From NCBI RefSeq assembly GCF_000715075.1, contig NC_134089.1, positions 111,049,157 to 111,113,156 of the forward strand: DNA of 64,000 bases. The letters run 5' to 3'. Of this stretch, positions 1 through 10,225 are shown piece after piece. The stretch is from Nicotiana tabacum. Its lineage: Eukaryota > Streptophyta > Magnoliopsida > Solanales > Solanaceae. A program made the translations under genes and the position numbers. How positions within the stretch are numbered: the stretch's first letter is position 1; each line of letters opens with the position of its first letter. The notes beneath the pieces were generated by a model. It did no database searches. It was not told the origin of the DNA and was given only the letters and a program-made list of their open reading frames with translations.

Positions 1-348
1 CCCATATAAAACCTCAACATCCTGCAGCGTGATGGTGTCCTTGCTAATGGGCCGGTGGAAAGTGTGCGCCTCCGGTCACAACTGCTCTATCAAGGCCGTG
101 ATCAGAGACCAGTCGAGTTGCAGTCGCCCAATCTCAAAAATCCTATAGAAGCCCCTATTCCGCAGGCGCTGGACTACACGGGCATGGAAAACTCTGTCCC
201 TCATAAAGTCCCACAAGTTATCCACTCTCCTGGCGCGGAGAGTCTGGTCCAGTAGCTCTCCCTCCCATACGTAGGCGGACCTATGATCGCCCTGTAATAC
301 TAATAGCTCATCGGAGAAAGGGCTAGGATGCACAGGCGGCACATCCAT
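1..348 (-). pseudogene. Plant mobile domain (PMD / MAIN-like) protein, 5' fragment with premature stop
   Basis: The reading frame opens with MDVPPVHPSPFSDE and continues through HRSAYVWEGELLDQ, RVFHARVV and FEIGRLQLDWSLITALIE. This is the N-terminal start of the plant mobile domain proteins often annotated as 'serine/threonine-protein phosphatase 7 long form homolog'. An in-frame TGA lies at 76-78, where the family normally has a short Arg/Trp-rich turn. The same frame stays homologous after the stop (PEAHTFHRP, then TLQDVEVLYG at the window edge), so this is a point nonsense mutation and not the natural end. A CGA-to-TGA transition would explain it. The 3' part lies outside the window. PMD proteins occur both as host genes (MAIN/MAIL) and inside Mutator-like and other transposons, so this copy may be transposon-derived. 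Family assignment is confident; pseudogene status depends on whether the read at 76-78 is correct. Confidence 0.75.
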
Positions 349-411
349 GTCGTCTACTGTAAATTAAACAATATTAATTGTGTGTTTGTTAGTAACTAAT
401 TAATATTTAGT

Positions 412-1197
412 TATTTAATTGGACAGCGTATATATCTATGGGTTCTAGGCTTGATATTTGAGGCCAAGTAACACCAAGCTATCCTGAATTCTTATGTGTG
501 TCAATTTCAATACTTTTAATAATTTTGTGTGTTTGTTTTATAAATTAAGTATCTCGATATTTGAGGCCCAGTAGCACCAAGCTATCCTGAATTCTTATGT
601 GTGTCAATTTCAATTTTTTTTCATAATTTTGTGTGTTTGTTTTATAAATTAAATACTCAATTTTTAATTGGACAGCATATATATCTATGAGTTCCAGGCT
701 CGATATTTGAGGCCCAGTAGCACCAAGCTATCCTGAATTCTTATGTGTGCCAATTTCAATTTTTTTCATAATTTTATGTGTTTGTTTTATAAATTAAATA
801 TTTAATTATTTAATTGGACAGAGTATATATTTATGGGTTTTAGGCTCGATATTTGAGTCCTAGTAGCACCAAGCTATCCTGAATTCTTATGTGTGTCAAT
901 TTCAATACTTTTCATAATTTTGTTTGTTTTATAAATTAAATAATTAATTTTTAATTGGCCATCGTATATATTTATGGGTTCCAGGCTCGATATTTGAGGC
1001 CCAGTAGCACCAAGCTTTCCTGAATTCTTATGTGTGTCAATTTCAATATTTTTATAATTTTGTGTGTTTGTTTTGAAAATTAAATAATTAATTTTTAATT
1101 GGACAACATATATCTATGGGTTCCAGGCTCGATATTTGAGGCCCAGTAGCACCAAGCTTTCTTGAATTATTATGTGTGTCAATTTCAATATTTTTAG
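412..1197. repeat. Six-unit AT-rich minisatellite
   Basis: The block GATATTTGAGGCC(C)AGTAGC recurs at 453, 556, 702, 848, 989 and 1131. Spacings are 103, 146, 146, 141 and 142 bp, so the unit is about 142-146 bp, with one unit shortened by about 43 bp. Each unit contains CACCAAGCTATCCTGAATTC and a run TTGTTTTATAAATTAA. The array starts about 60 bp upstream of the PMD start codon. No coding potential is seen. Confidence 0.9.
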
Positions 1198-2255
1198 AAA
1201 AAAGGGCATTAATCTTTAAGCAAATAAATAATCTAAACTAAATAAAAACAACAAATATATTTTAATAATATAACATTTACGAAATTACATATAAAACAGT
1301 AAAAGAAATTTATGAACATTTTTATTAATAAAAAAAAATGATTTCTCAACTTTTAAATATTTTTTAAAACACTACTATCTTAATCCGGATAAAAATAACA
1401 TACTAGTTTAATCGCAAACAAAACAGAAAACAACATGAAAACACATTCAAGACAACTAATATACATTATTATACGAGTTTCGACATAAACTAAATCGGAA
1501 TACCTCGATTTATATTTTTAGAAAAATCGAAAAATTGAAATTTTGAGCTGGAAACGAGGAAACCACAACAATAGAAGGCTTGAGTTGGATGCGGGACCTA
1601 CAATCTTATAGTTTTGTGTGACGGGTGAGGTCCACTCGAATTTTTTATGGATAAAAAGAGGGGGGGGGGGAGGGGGAGCTGTTAGCGTGTTTTAAAAATG
1701 GGGCGGAGTTCTGTTTTTGTAGTGTGGAGAACAGGAAAAGCTTTTTAATTAAGAGGTATAGCGCCGTATTACTCCGCGCTATATATAATGCTGTATTACT
1801 CCGCGCCATATATAAAAAAATATCTTCTTTTTTTTTTAGCAGCTAAAACGTATTTTGAGTCCAAAAACCTAACATTTAGGTTTCGGACTCGTGAATTACG
1901 CCTCAACGGCTTGTAATGAGACTTCCTTGCATGCATTATCATGCAAATAATGATGGTAGCACAGGATTTAACTACTTTATTTGCAGGATTCTCACAATAT
2001 ACTACACCGGAAAAGCAAGGAGATCCTAGCAACAACATTCCCTTTATTTGCAGTTTGCAAACAGTGTCAACTTTTGGAACATAAATGCTTATACATTACC
2101 ATGACCATTGGTGATTACAGACTTTTACAAGACAAAAGCAAGAACTATTCAGATGTTACATTTTCTCTGTCGCACAGAAATTGACTTGGTTTACGCCGTG
2201 ATCCAAATTTTAATTCGTGCACGTTCCTTCATTCACAAGTACACACAAGCCAAAA
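1198..2255. other. AT-rich intergenic DNA, including 3' flank of the PP2C gene
   Basis: No gene is seen. There is a G-rich run at about 1661-1677. A short direct repeat lies at about 1756-1815, in which TATTACTCCGCGC followed by TATATA occurs twice. The part from about 2040 to 2255 is immediately downstream of the PP2C stop codon on the minus strand and probably contains its 3' UTR; no unambiguous poly(A) signal could be fixed. Confidence 0.6.
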
Positions 2256-5200
2256 TTATTGGAACCTTACAACCACACAGGATATATCATCAGTACTTCC
2301 CTTTGCAAGGGCTTGTTCATTAAGGTGCTTCGCAGCTGATCGTGCATCCTTTATACTCTTTATGCAATCCGCAGCTTCTTGGTTTGACAGTACCTACAAT
2401 TTAAACGGAGGTTACAAGATGTTTACTATGAGAATTCGCGAAACCATGTGCACCAGAGAATCTCGGGACACATTAATCGGCATAATAAAACCACCTCTAT
2501 TTCAGTCTTTTATAACTAGAGAAGACTACAGAGACAAAAATTATGCCCTGCTAATATTTTTCACAAAGATTGCATTCATAAGCTGTATCAAAATGGATCT
2601 TATATAGATCTTATATCCGAGCAAGCCAAGCACTGTACTCCTAATCTCGGTATGTCTGAAGAGAGCATTGTGTTTCCACTGTCTCAGCTCCTATTTTGAA
2701 CCTCTTAACATATTCAGACGACGTACAATAGAATTCAAATACTGAATGCAATAAACAAGTGGTATTTCTCTGGAAATGGGAGTAGCTAACCTTCCATACA
2801 CCATCACTAGCCAAGATGAGAAGCTCTGTATCGTCATCAATGAGCTCTACCATCACATCCGGCTCTGAACTAAGATGCATCTTCAAGCTCTTGTCACCAA
2901 ATGCCCTTGCTACTGCTAACTGCCCATCAACCCGAGGCACATCACCTGAAGAGAAATACATAAAAGCGAGGTGCTTTGTTTTAATAAAAATCAGAAAATC
3001 CAAAACTCAAGCACAAAAGAAAGAAGCACCGGCACTCATGCCTCTGCTTCCATCTCGAATTCTGGTCATCAAACAAAGACATGGTCCTGAGCCACTTATT
3101 TCAAAGCTTGAAAGGCCAACCAGAAAAGACTGATCATCAAAATACATAGACCTGATATCGCTTTTGCCCTTGGAGTAGTAAGCAGATTTCAGGTGAGCCC
3201 CACATTAACACCACTAAAATGACAATATCAATATGGTTGAAACAGCATTCAGATTTGCATCACCAACTTAATGTCAGTAAGAAATCGGACTCATAAGCAG
3301 AATTTACATTCTCTACATCCAAAGCCATTTGCAGAGCTTTCTGATCAAAGAAGTCTATAGACGTAACTCTCCGCCAAACAAGTACATAAATTAACTCTAG
3401 TAAAGGAAAAAGCCATTGGTAAACTAAGGCAGTTTCCCTCCAGTCATTGATGCATAAATGAAGATACCGACTGGTAGCGATTGAATTCAGCCAGACTATA
3501 TAACAAATAACCGAACTCTATAATATATTTACAGATTACAGTTTCTCACCTGGAAAATTGGAAACAAAACCACCTCTATCCTCAATGATCTTCCTCTCTC
3601 TGCCAGGCTCATGGTCAATGGACAGCTGTTTGGCTACTCCATTCTTGCAAATCACAGCACGAGAATCTCCTACATTAGCTACAACTAGTTTCTGACCATT
3701 AATCAATATGGCTGTAACTGCAGTGGACCCTCCTTTACCCAAATCAGTAGCCTTATCCAAAATAGTGGAATCAGTTATGCGGTATGCTCTCCTGATTGCA
3801 GACTCCGGTTCAACCCAGAAGTTAGGCTACATAAAAGCAACAAAAAATATGACGAGAATAATGGAATTCAAGCAAAGAACAAAGACACACGCAACTGATG
3901 CACAGAAATCAGCAAACTCTCAGCATCTTTGATGCAGGCTCTTTCCCTACTCTTGATTGTCCTGCCTTGGAGAGGGCAGCGGGGAAAGGAAGTGGTTGAT
4001 AAGAAGGAATAAGAGAGAACAAACTTCACCGTCTTTAAATTTCAATTTAACTGAAGACTGAACTGACTGTACAAAATACATGTCAAGCATTCAATAGTAA
4101 TATGAAAGAATTACCTCATTCAGGATATTGTTGAATAAGTGAGATCGGAGGTAATCAGGAATCTCATGGCTTAAATGGCCATCAAATATTGCAAATAGTC
4201 CAAGTTCATTATCGTCAACTTGCTTAAATTGTGCAAAAACATAGTCTTCCATGGTGTGATGAGATTTTCCCTCAACCATGTGATACCCATGGGTTATGTG
4301 CTTTGACATTTTACTCTTACCTTTTCCGGTATCAGATGAACTTAAACCAACCCTTTCCTGCAGAAGGAAAGAACCGTGTCACAGCTTCACGTGTATGCAT
4401 CAGGCATTTCATGATAAAACTTGGAGAACTCCACCACAGTGGAGAACTTTCTCCATAAGCTGAGATACACTTATTAGCCACAACTATAACGGACTATCAT
4501 ATATACGCAATGTCATAAAAGGAGTAACGCTTAAGATAGATAGCTTCAAGAAAGAGCAATAAGTTCTTAATGCAACTGTTCAGTCCCCCTCTTTTACCAT
4601 CTTAAAAATTTTCTGCCTACGTTGTCTTAGCTTTAATGAGATATAAAGTTTGTAAACTCCCATAAAATTCACCATTCCATCATAATTATACGGCTGAGCT
4701 GGGGGCATAAGCTTATTTTCCTGAATATAGCAACAACACACAGCTGCTCGATACGAGGACTTTCATCTAGAGAGGGCCGTTTAAAAGTTTTAAGAGGCAA
4801 ATTATGACACTTAGTAGCCAACCAGTTCATCTGCTCAGTTATTTGATTCCTACGCGGCTTAATTTAACTTTTCAAATATGTGACATTAAGTAAACTCATC
4901 AACTATAATGTGACATTAAGTAAACTCGTCAACACTATATAATTGATTGAAACACCATAAGTTGGATCACCAAGATCAAAATCCTAAATCAGGTTTACGG
5001 CTTTGATATGAAATAATTGCAATAGGGTAACAAGTAACTTTGTGGATAACACCGAGCATAAAAGCAAACATCTATTGTAACAAGTAGGCTGAGAATGGAA
5101 TATTCAATGGCCTGTCTTTCTTTTTTCCTTCAAAAAAGAGAGCTAATTGAACAAGTTATTTTGAAGGGACAGCCATAATAAACGAAAATAATCTTATGAA

Positions 5201-6373
5201 CTCAAGTGAATATCATATAGTTCTACAGTATCCACGTTCAGTTTATTAAAAAAATAAACAGTTAAAGAACAACAAATTGAAGAAAATCTGCTCAGTCAAG
5301 AATCGATTAATGCTTCTCAGGTGTAGACGACATATATACAGAGAAGACAAGACTCTTAGCTTTTCAATGGTCTGAGAGAACTAAAAGATCCATCCAATGC
5401 CAACATCCACTTGGATGGATCACTGAATCACTGTATAAGAAGGGCAAGGGGAAAGAAAAGGTGGGCATATGTTTCTCCTTTCTTTCACTTCATATCTGTA
5501 CAACAGAATCTCCTATCCTAATCATATTTTCTTTCCATTTTCCTTTCCAATTCCAAACACATACATTTTGCCTTCACATTCCACGATAAGCGCAGGAGTT
5601 TATTATGAGCGAGCTTTATACAATAGATGAAATCCCATATAACGCAGTTCAATGGAGTGACCAACAAAGAACAAGCAACAGTGAATCTTTGGCATAGACA
5701 AAGAGTGCACAGGTTTCACCAGAGGCGGATCTATTTTAGGGTGCACCACTGAAGAAAGGAGGGAAAAAAAGTATTAAGGAGAATTGATCACTTTTCCTTT
5801 GGATTAATAACTCAGTATTCAATCAAATGCACCATTTAGTGTTTGTGGAAGATGGGTGTCATCAAATAATATTAGAAAAATACATACATAAAATACTTAG
5901 TTCGTAGAAAAAACTACGTATCCATAAATTACCCTATAAATCCGCCCCTGAGTATATGTTTTCATGAGGATGTGCTTGGTGTGGAATATGATATTTTCTT
6001 CAATGGAACTACTTTGCAATGCTGAAAGTGTTATCCTCAATGTAATGAATAAGAATAGAACTTACTGTCAAAGCTTAATTTAATCGTTTTTTCAATTACA
6101 AGTAATGTATCTCTAACTCTTATTGTATATCTTTGTCCTCTAATAATCAAAACAATTACCAAAATTCAGAAGCACGCAGCCATTCTAAGTATTTCCATAT
6201 CCAAAGAATAGACAGAGATCCTTAGTTCTAAAGAGATGTAATAATAATCATACCAGGGCTAGTAATATACTGAATTAAGAACAATTAGGATGGTGAATAA
6301 TATAGAGAGATCGGGATCTGAATTCATAAATTATACGCACCTTTATTTTGTGAATGATTTCTCTGCCAGTCAT
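2256..6373 (-). CDS. Protein phosphatase 2C (PP2C10/PAPP2C-like), five exons, 281 aa
   Basis: A Mg/Mn-dependent Ser/Thr phosphatase, rebuilt by hand from the minus strand. Coding exons are 6341-6373, 4115-4357, 3550-3826, 2791-2945 and 2256-2393. All four introns are GT-AG, and the 846-nt CDS is in frame to TAA at 2256-2258. The start is MTGREIIHKIK, with ATG at 6371-6373. Metal-site residues fall where the fold needs them: MED (47-49), FDGH (69-72), ASDG (230-233) and the C-terminal DDIS (271-274). The DGHLSH form in place of DGHGG, the short N-terminus and the total length match the small plant subgroup that includes Arabidopsis PP2C10 and the phytochrome-associated PAPP2C. That role is known for the relatives and is not shown here. 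No signal peptide or membrane segment is seen, so it is probably cytosolic or nuclear. No inactivating change was found. Intron 1 is about 2 kb and carries a MITE-like insertion. Confidence 0.93.
4877..4937. repeat. Tandem duplication of about 30 bp in PP2C intron 1
   Basis: TGACATTAAGTAAACTC appears twice in direct succession, followed by ATCAAC and then GTCAAC. This is a local duplication inside intron 1 of the PP2C gene. Confidence 0.8.
5720..5950. mobile_element. MITE-like element with GC-rich terminal inverted repeats (hAT-like)
   Basis: The left end CAGAGGCGGATCTATTTTAG and the reverse complement of the right end, CAGGGGCGGATTTATAGGGT, match apart from a few bases. The element is about 231 bp, with no ORF. 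The CAGGGGCGGA terminus resembles hAT-type non-autonomous elements of plants. The 8-bp flanks (GGTTTCAC and AGTATATG) do not match, so a target-site duplication is not supported. It lies inside intron 1 of the PP2C gene. Confidence 0.55.
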
Positions 6374-6520
6374 GGTGCAAAATTTAGCCGAGCAAATACG
6401 TAATTAGTAATATAGTAACGGGAGTAGAAAAAGTGGAATACGCAAGAGGAAAAGAAAGAAACAAACCAAGAAAAAGTTGGAAGAAGAACTAAGAGCGAGA
6501 AGAGCAGAGGCAAAGCGACA
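6374..6520. promoter_or_regulatory. Short divergent intergenic region between PP2C and a candidate plus-strand exon
   Basis: Only 147 bp separate the PP2C start codon (minus) from the candidate ATG at 6521 (plus). The plus strand is purine-rich (GAAGAAC, AGAGCGAGAAGAG), and no clear TATA box was placed. If both genes are real, this is a shared 5' region, and the two 5' UTRs may overlap. Confidence 0.35.
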
Positions 6521-6664
6521 ATGGAAAGACAAGTGCTGAAGAAAAACGATGACAAGGTTCCTTTGATTGACACGTACACCCCTATTTTCCGTATCTTACT
6601 GGCTACGGTTTTGCTGACCGCCCACCCTTTGCTCTTTCTTTCTCTTTTCCAATTAGCTTTACGG
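6521..6664 (+). CDS. Candidate first coding exon of an unrecognised membrane protein
   Basis: The ATG sits in a good plant start context (GCGACAATGG). A 48-codon open frame ends exactly at a GT-type splice donor (CGG, then GTATGT). The encoded peptide has a charged N-terminus (MERQVLKKNDDK) followed by one strongly hydrophobic segment of about 25 residues (around residues 23-47), like a signal anchor or first transmembrane helix. I do not recognise the family. No following exon could be found before the retrotransposon sequence begins at about 7.34 kb. The gene is therefore either split by a very long intron full of insertions, truncated by them, or spurious. The alternative is that this is simply upstream DNA of the PP2C gene. 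Confidence 0.45.
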
Positions 6665-7342
6665 GTATGTATTTTCTCAATTTATTCCAATAAACTCAAA
6701 AGATAGATTTTTGAGGAACTCAAACTTTTTATTTTTATTTTTCGAAAATAAGGGGTGATTTGCACAAAATAGGTTCATTCCGTGCCACTATTTTAATTTT
6801 ATTTTCATTTAAGAAATTCGTGTAAAAAGGGTCTCGAGGCAGAATTTTGGCACATAAGTCATGCTGAATTGGAAAAATTTGTGTTGTTCAAGGCAAAACT
6901 TTCTTGTTGACAAGTTATGACACAGATGACTTTGGAACAAATTGTTCACCAGTTCTGCTGTACTGAGAAAACTTGCATATGTTCATTAAATGTTCACAAG
7001 TTTAATTGGAATGGTAAGACATAATACTATCTTCATTCTACTTGTTAAATTGATCATAAATTTTGTTGGAATGACAAAAATTGCTATATCTTTTGATTTT
7101 TCACAAGTTTTGTTAGACTGAAAAAACTTGGTACCATCTTCATTTGACCTATCTTTACGAAGACAAAGTTCCTTGAAGGTCAACATTAGTAGCTCATCAA
7201 CTTATGGAAATACGTAAATATTTCAAAAATGAATGAAAGATTCTTAAGTGTATTGAGTCTGGTTGCTTCAACGTGTTACTTCAAGCCTTGTTAATTAAGT
7301 GCATACGTCTACGTCGCCACAAATTTTGGAGCAGGGGACATT
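6665..7342. other. AT-rich DNA without recognisable gene
   Basis: This would be intron if the exon ending at 6664 is real. It holds repeated short blocks such as ACAAGTT and TTGGAATG, and no coding signal. Just before 7343 is a G-rich stretch, GGAGCAGGGGACA, that resembles a retrotransposon polypurine tract. Confidence 0.4.
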
Positions 7343-8208
7343 TGTAGGCATATAAATTTTATTGGGATTAAATCTATAAGAAATGAACTATATTTTAAAT
7401 TCAAAAGATATTAGTTCAAATAAATTTATTGGGCTAATATAATTGGATTAGTTATATAAGTCCAATATATATAGATTAAATAAATAAGCTTGAATCTATT
7501 GGGCTAATCTATTTAATTGGTCTACAAGTGATGAATCTACTTCATTAGGCCTAACATATTATCTTCTTACATGCGCAATATGGCGCTGCGTGTGAAATGA
7601 CGTGACACGCCAAGTCAAACAGAAGATCCAATAGGATTATGTCACGTGTCAAAATGACAAGGCATGCCAAGTTAAATTAAAATGCCAATAGAACTGCACT
7701 ACATGTGCAAGTGACATGTTCTGGCCAATCAAACGCGGCTTTGTCACTTTTCAATCTGATTGGTTAAAAAGAGTTTATTTTCATCACAACTCTTCCTTCC
7801 CACAATTATAAATAGGGCTCTACATAACTCAGAAAGACACCAGAAGTTATAACAAGAAGTAAGAGAGAGCTCATGGATCAAACGCCGCAAATTTCTCTAC
7901 AAGCTTCAAGTTTCAAGCAACAAAGTTCAAGTTCAAGAAATCAATTTCAAACTTAAGAACAAAGAACAAATCAAGATTCAAGTACGATTTCAAATCAAGT
8001 TCATGCTAGTTGAATTCAAGATCATTGTTCGTGGCAACAAATATAGATTCAAGATCAAGTTTTAATGCCCTTGAAATTTACTATTGGAAAGAAGAATCAG
8101 AGGAATCATAGAGATTGTAATACTCAAATTATTTAAAATAAAATACTATGATTCTTGCAATAATTTTAAGTCTCAATTATTCTGTTGACGTAAAATTTAT
8201 TGTCCACA
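7343..8208 (+). mobile_element. LTR-like segment 1 (866 bp), 5'-TG...CA-3'
   Basis: It begins TGTAGGCATATAAATT directly after a G-rich tract and ends GTCCACA directly before TTTTGGCACGCCTAGTGG, which resembles a plant gypsy primer binding site. A TATA box candidate, TATAAATA, lies at 7807-7814, with a transcription-start-like region downstream. No second copy of this LTR is in the window. It reads as a 5' LTR or a solo/tandem remnant. Confidence 0.5.
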
Positions 8209-8359
8209 AATTTTGGCACGCCTAGTGGGGTCAAATCCGCCTTTCATCTCTTCTTCCTGCAAATTAAAAACTATCAGTTTTAAAATCATCTGTTGCGATG
8301 GTCGAGTACTTCAAGTTTCGGCAAGCTCACACCCCAATAAACATTAAAGTAGGGGCATT
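8209..8359 (+). other. Short segment between two LTR-like units (PBS-like at left, PPT-like at right)
   Basis: It starts with TTTTGGCACGCCTAGTGG (PBS-like, about 8210-8228) and ends with AAAGTAGGGGCA (PPT-like). Almost all internal sequence is missing between them. This is what remains if an element's interior was deleted between its primer site and its polypurine tract. Confidence 0.45.
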
Positions 8360-8892
8360 TTTGGACATTAAAATTTTAACGGATCAAGCCCATACAAGAT
8401 TTGGGCTAAATCTTAAATTCAATACACTGCAAGACGATTTTTTAATTCTACGAATCTATTAGGATTGCTTGGAGTGTACTCTATAAAAACCCGAACTTGG
8501 AGGCTACTCTACCCTAACCCGAGATTACTCTTACAAAAAGGGTTACATATTCCCTTTAAAAGGATCTCGAAAATAGAGATCATCTCGAAAATCTCATAAA
8601 CTCATAGGATACTCGCTAAGAGATCAAGATGTGGTGGAATAATTCTTGATAGTCAAATACTTCAAGTTAAGATCTGATTACATACTTTCATTGATATCAA
8701 ATGAATCCAAGGAAGTCCGTATCATCCTACGTTCGAGAAAGACACTGCTCCAACCCTCAAATCAAGGATATAATCAGGAGAAAAGAATCAAGGAAGAAAA
8801 AATTATACTAACAATTGATTAGTAAATATATTTTTCTCTTATTTTGTGATTGTCGTTTAATTTTCTATATCCCAAAAAAATTATTGCAAACA
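8360..8892 (+). mobile_element. LTR-like segment 2 (about 533 bp), probable 5' LTR of the following gag element
   Basis: It begins around TTTGGACATTAAAATT, aligned to the start of segment 1 (the expected TG is mutated), and ends GCAAACA. It is followed by AATTGGCACATCCAGTGG, a PBS-like site, and 75 bp later by a gag start codon. A TATA candidate, TATAAAAA, is at 8482-8489. Its body does not match segment 1, so the two are not a pair from one insertion. Confidence 0.5.
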
Positions 8893-8966
8893 AATTGGCA
8901 CATCCAGTGGGACAATCTCTACCTCTTATCTTAACTTTTCAGTCATCATAAATCTAGAACATCAAA

Positions 8967-10225
8967 ATGGCTTCAAAGAAGATTAACTCCAATTTGATGT
9001 CATCTGAGGTTGCTAATTCCAAGTTCTATATTGAAGTGGAAAACATACCAGTATTACCTTAGGAAGTTTAGGGGCATTTACAAGGAGCAAAGCAAGCTCT
9101 CCAGGACAAAAAACAACCCAAGTGTCATTCACATCAACCTCGGTTTTCGGATCTTTATCCTCAAAAGGAGCAAGATCCTCTACGAACCTACCTGAAGAAG
9201 GAATTGAAAGTTGTCAGAAAGGTTAAGAAAGCTCTAGCTCTGTTTAACCTCTCTAGATCTAAGAATAATACTGTGAAGGAAGATGATGGTACTTCAAGTG
9301 ATGTATCCTCCCTACTTACACCACATAGTGTGACCCAATCGAGGATCAATCTATGTGAAAATCCATGTTACTCTCTGTCGTCCAAAACAATTATGCAAGC
9401 GATGATGACGAACACTTCATCTGTGGAGGAGCAACTAGCAAACTTGACAGAATCAACTGCTAGCTTGACCAAGTGCATGAAAAATCAAGATGATAGAATT
9501 GACAAGTTGGTAGATAGAGTAAGAATCATGATAGAAAAAGAGTCTAGCCATGCACTTGGCTAGCTCCCAGAACTTTTAGAAAGTGATCCTTCCCAAGACA
9601 AGTAGCATCCGCTAATGCTATCCCTATCTCATATGAAGGGATGATTCCACTCGATCAACTAAAGGATTTCATTGAAGGGACTGTAAAAAGTAAGTATGAA
9701 ATTTCTTCCAAGTCATGCCTTACATACGCAAAGCCGTACACTACAATGATCGATATATTAAAGATGCCTGCTGGCTATCAAACTCCAAAGTTCCAACAGT
9801 TTGATGGCAAAGGCAATCCAAAGAAATATGTGGCGCACATCGTGGAGACATGCAACAATGCTCGGACATATGGAGATTACCTTGTCAAGCAGTTTGTCCG
9901 CTCGCTAAAATAAAATGCTTTTGATTGGTATACATACCCTGAGGACGGATCTATTGATACCTGGGATCAACTAGAGCAAGAGTTCCTCAATTGCTTTTAT
10001 AGCACAAGGCACAGTGTGAGCATGGTGAAACTTACAAATACTCGTCAAAGGGTAAACCAGTTATCGACTTTATCAATCGTTGGAGGAATGCAAGCTTCAA
10101 TTGCAAAAGACAGGCTTAGTGAAGCTTCTGGCATAGAGATATACATCCAAGGAATGCATTGGGGACTACGCTACATCTTTCAAGGTATAAAGCCTAGCAC
10201 ATTTGAAGAACTTGTGACCCGTGCC
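8967..10225 (+). pseudogene. Ty3/gypsy gag, decayed and truncated
   Basis: ATG at 8967 (MASKKINSNLMSSEVANSK). The frame is then broken by stops and shifts, with recognisable pieces at 9204-9563, 9641-9913 and about 9914-10225. The retrotransposon gag domain is clear: KFQQFDGKGNPKKYVAHIVE, then LVKQFVRSLK, a stop, NAFDWYTYPEDGSIDTWDQL and QEFLNCFYSTR. A coiled-coil-like stretch (VEEQLANLTESTASL) precedes it. The gag would form the virus-like particle shell. The homology stops abruptly at 10225, where the minus-strand Ogre-type LTR begins, so the rest of this element was displaced or lost. Confidence 0.85.

Noticed and set aside
2641..3003. 120-codon minus-strand ORF containing the PP2C exon 4
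   Set aside because: Only 2791-2945 is exon; the rest is read-through of introns 3 and 4 beyond clear splice sites.
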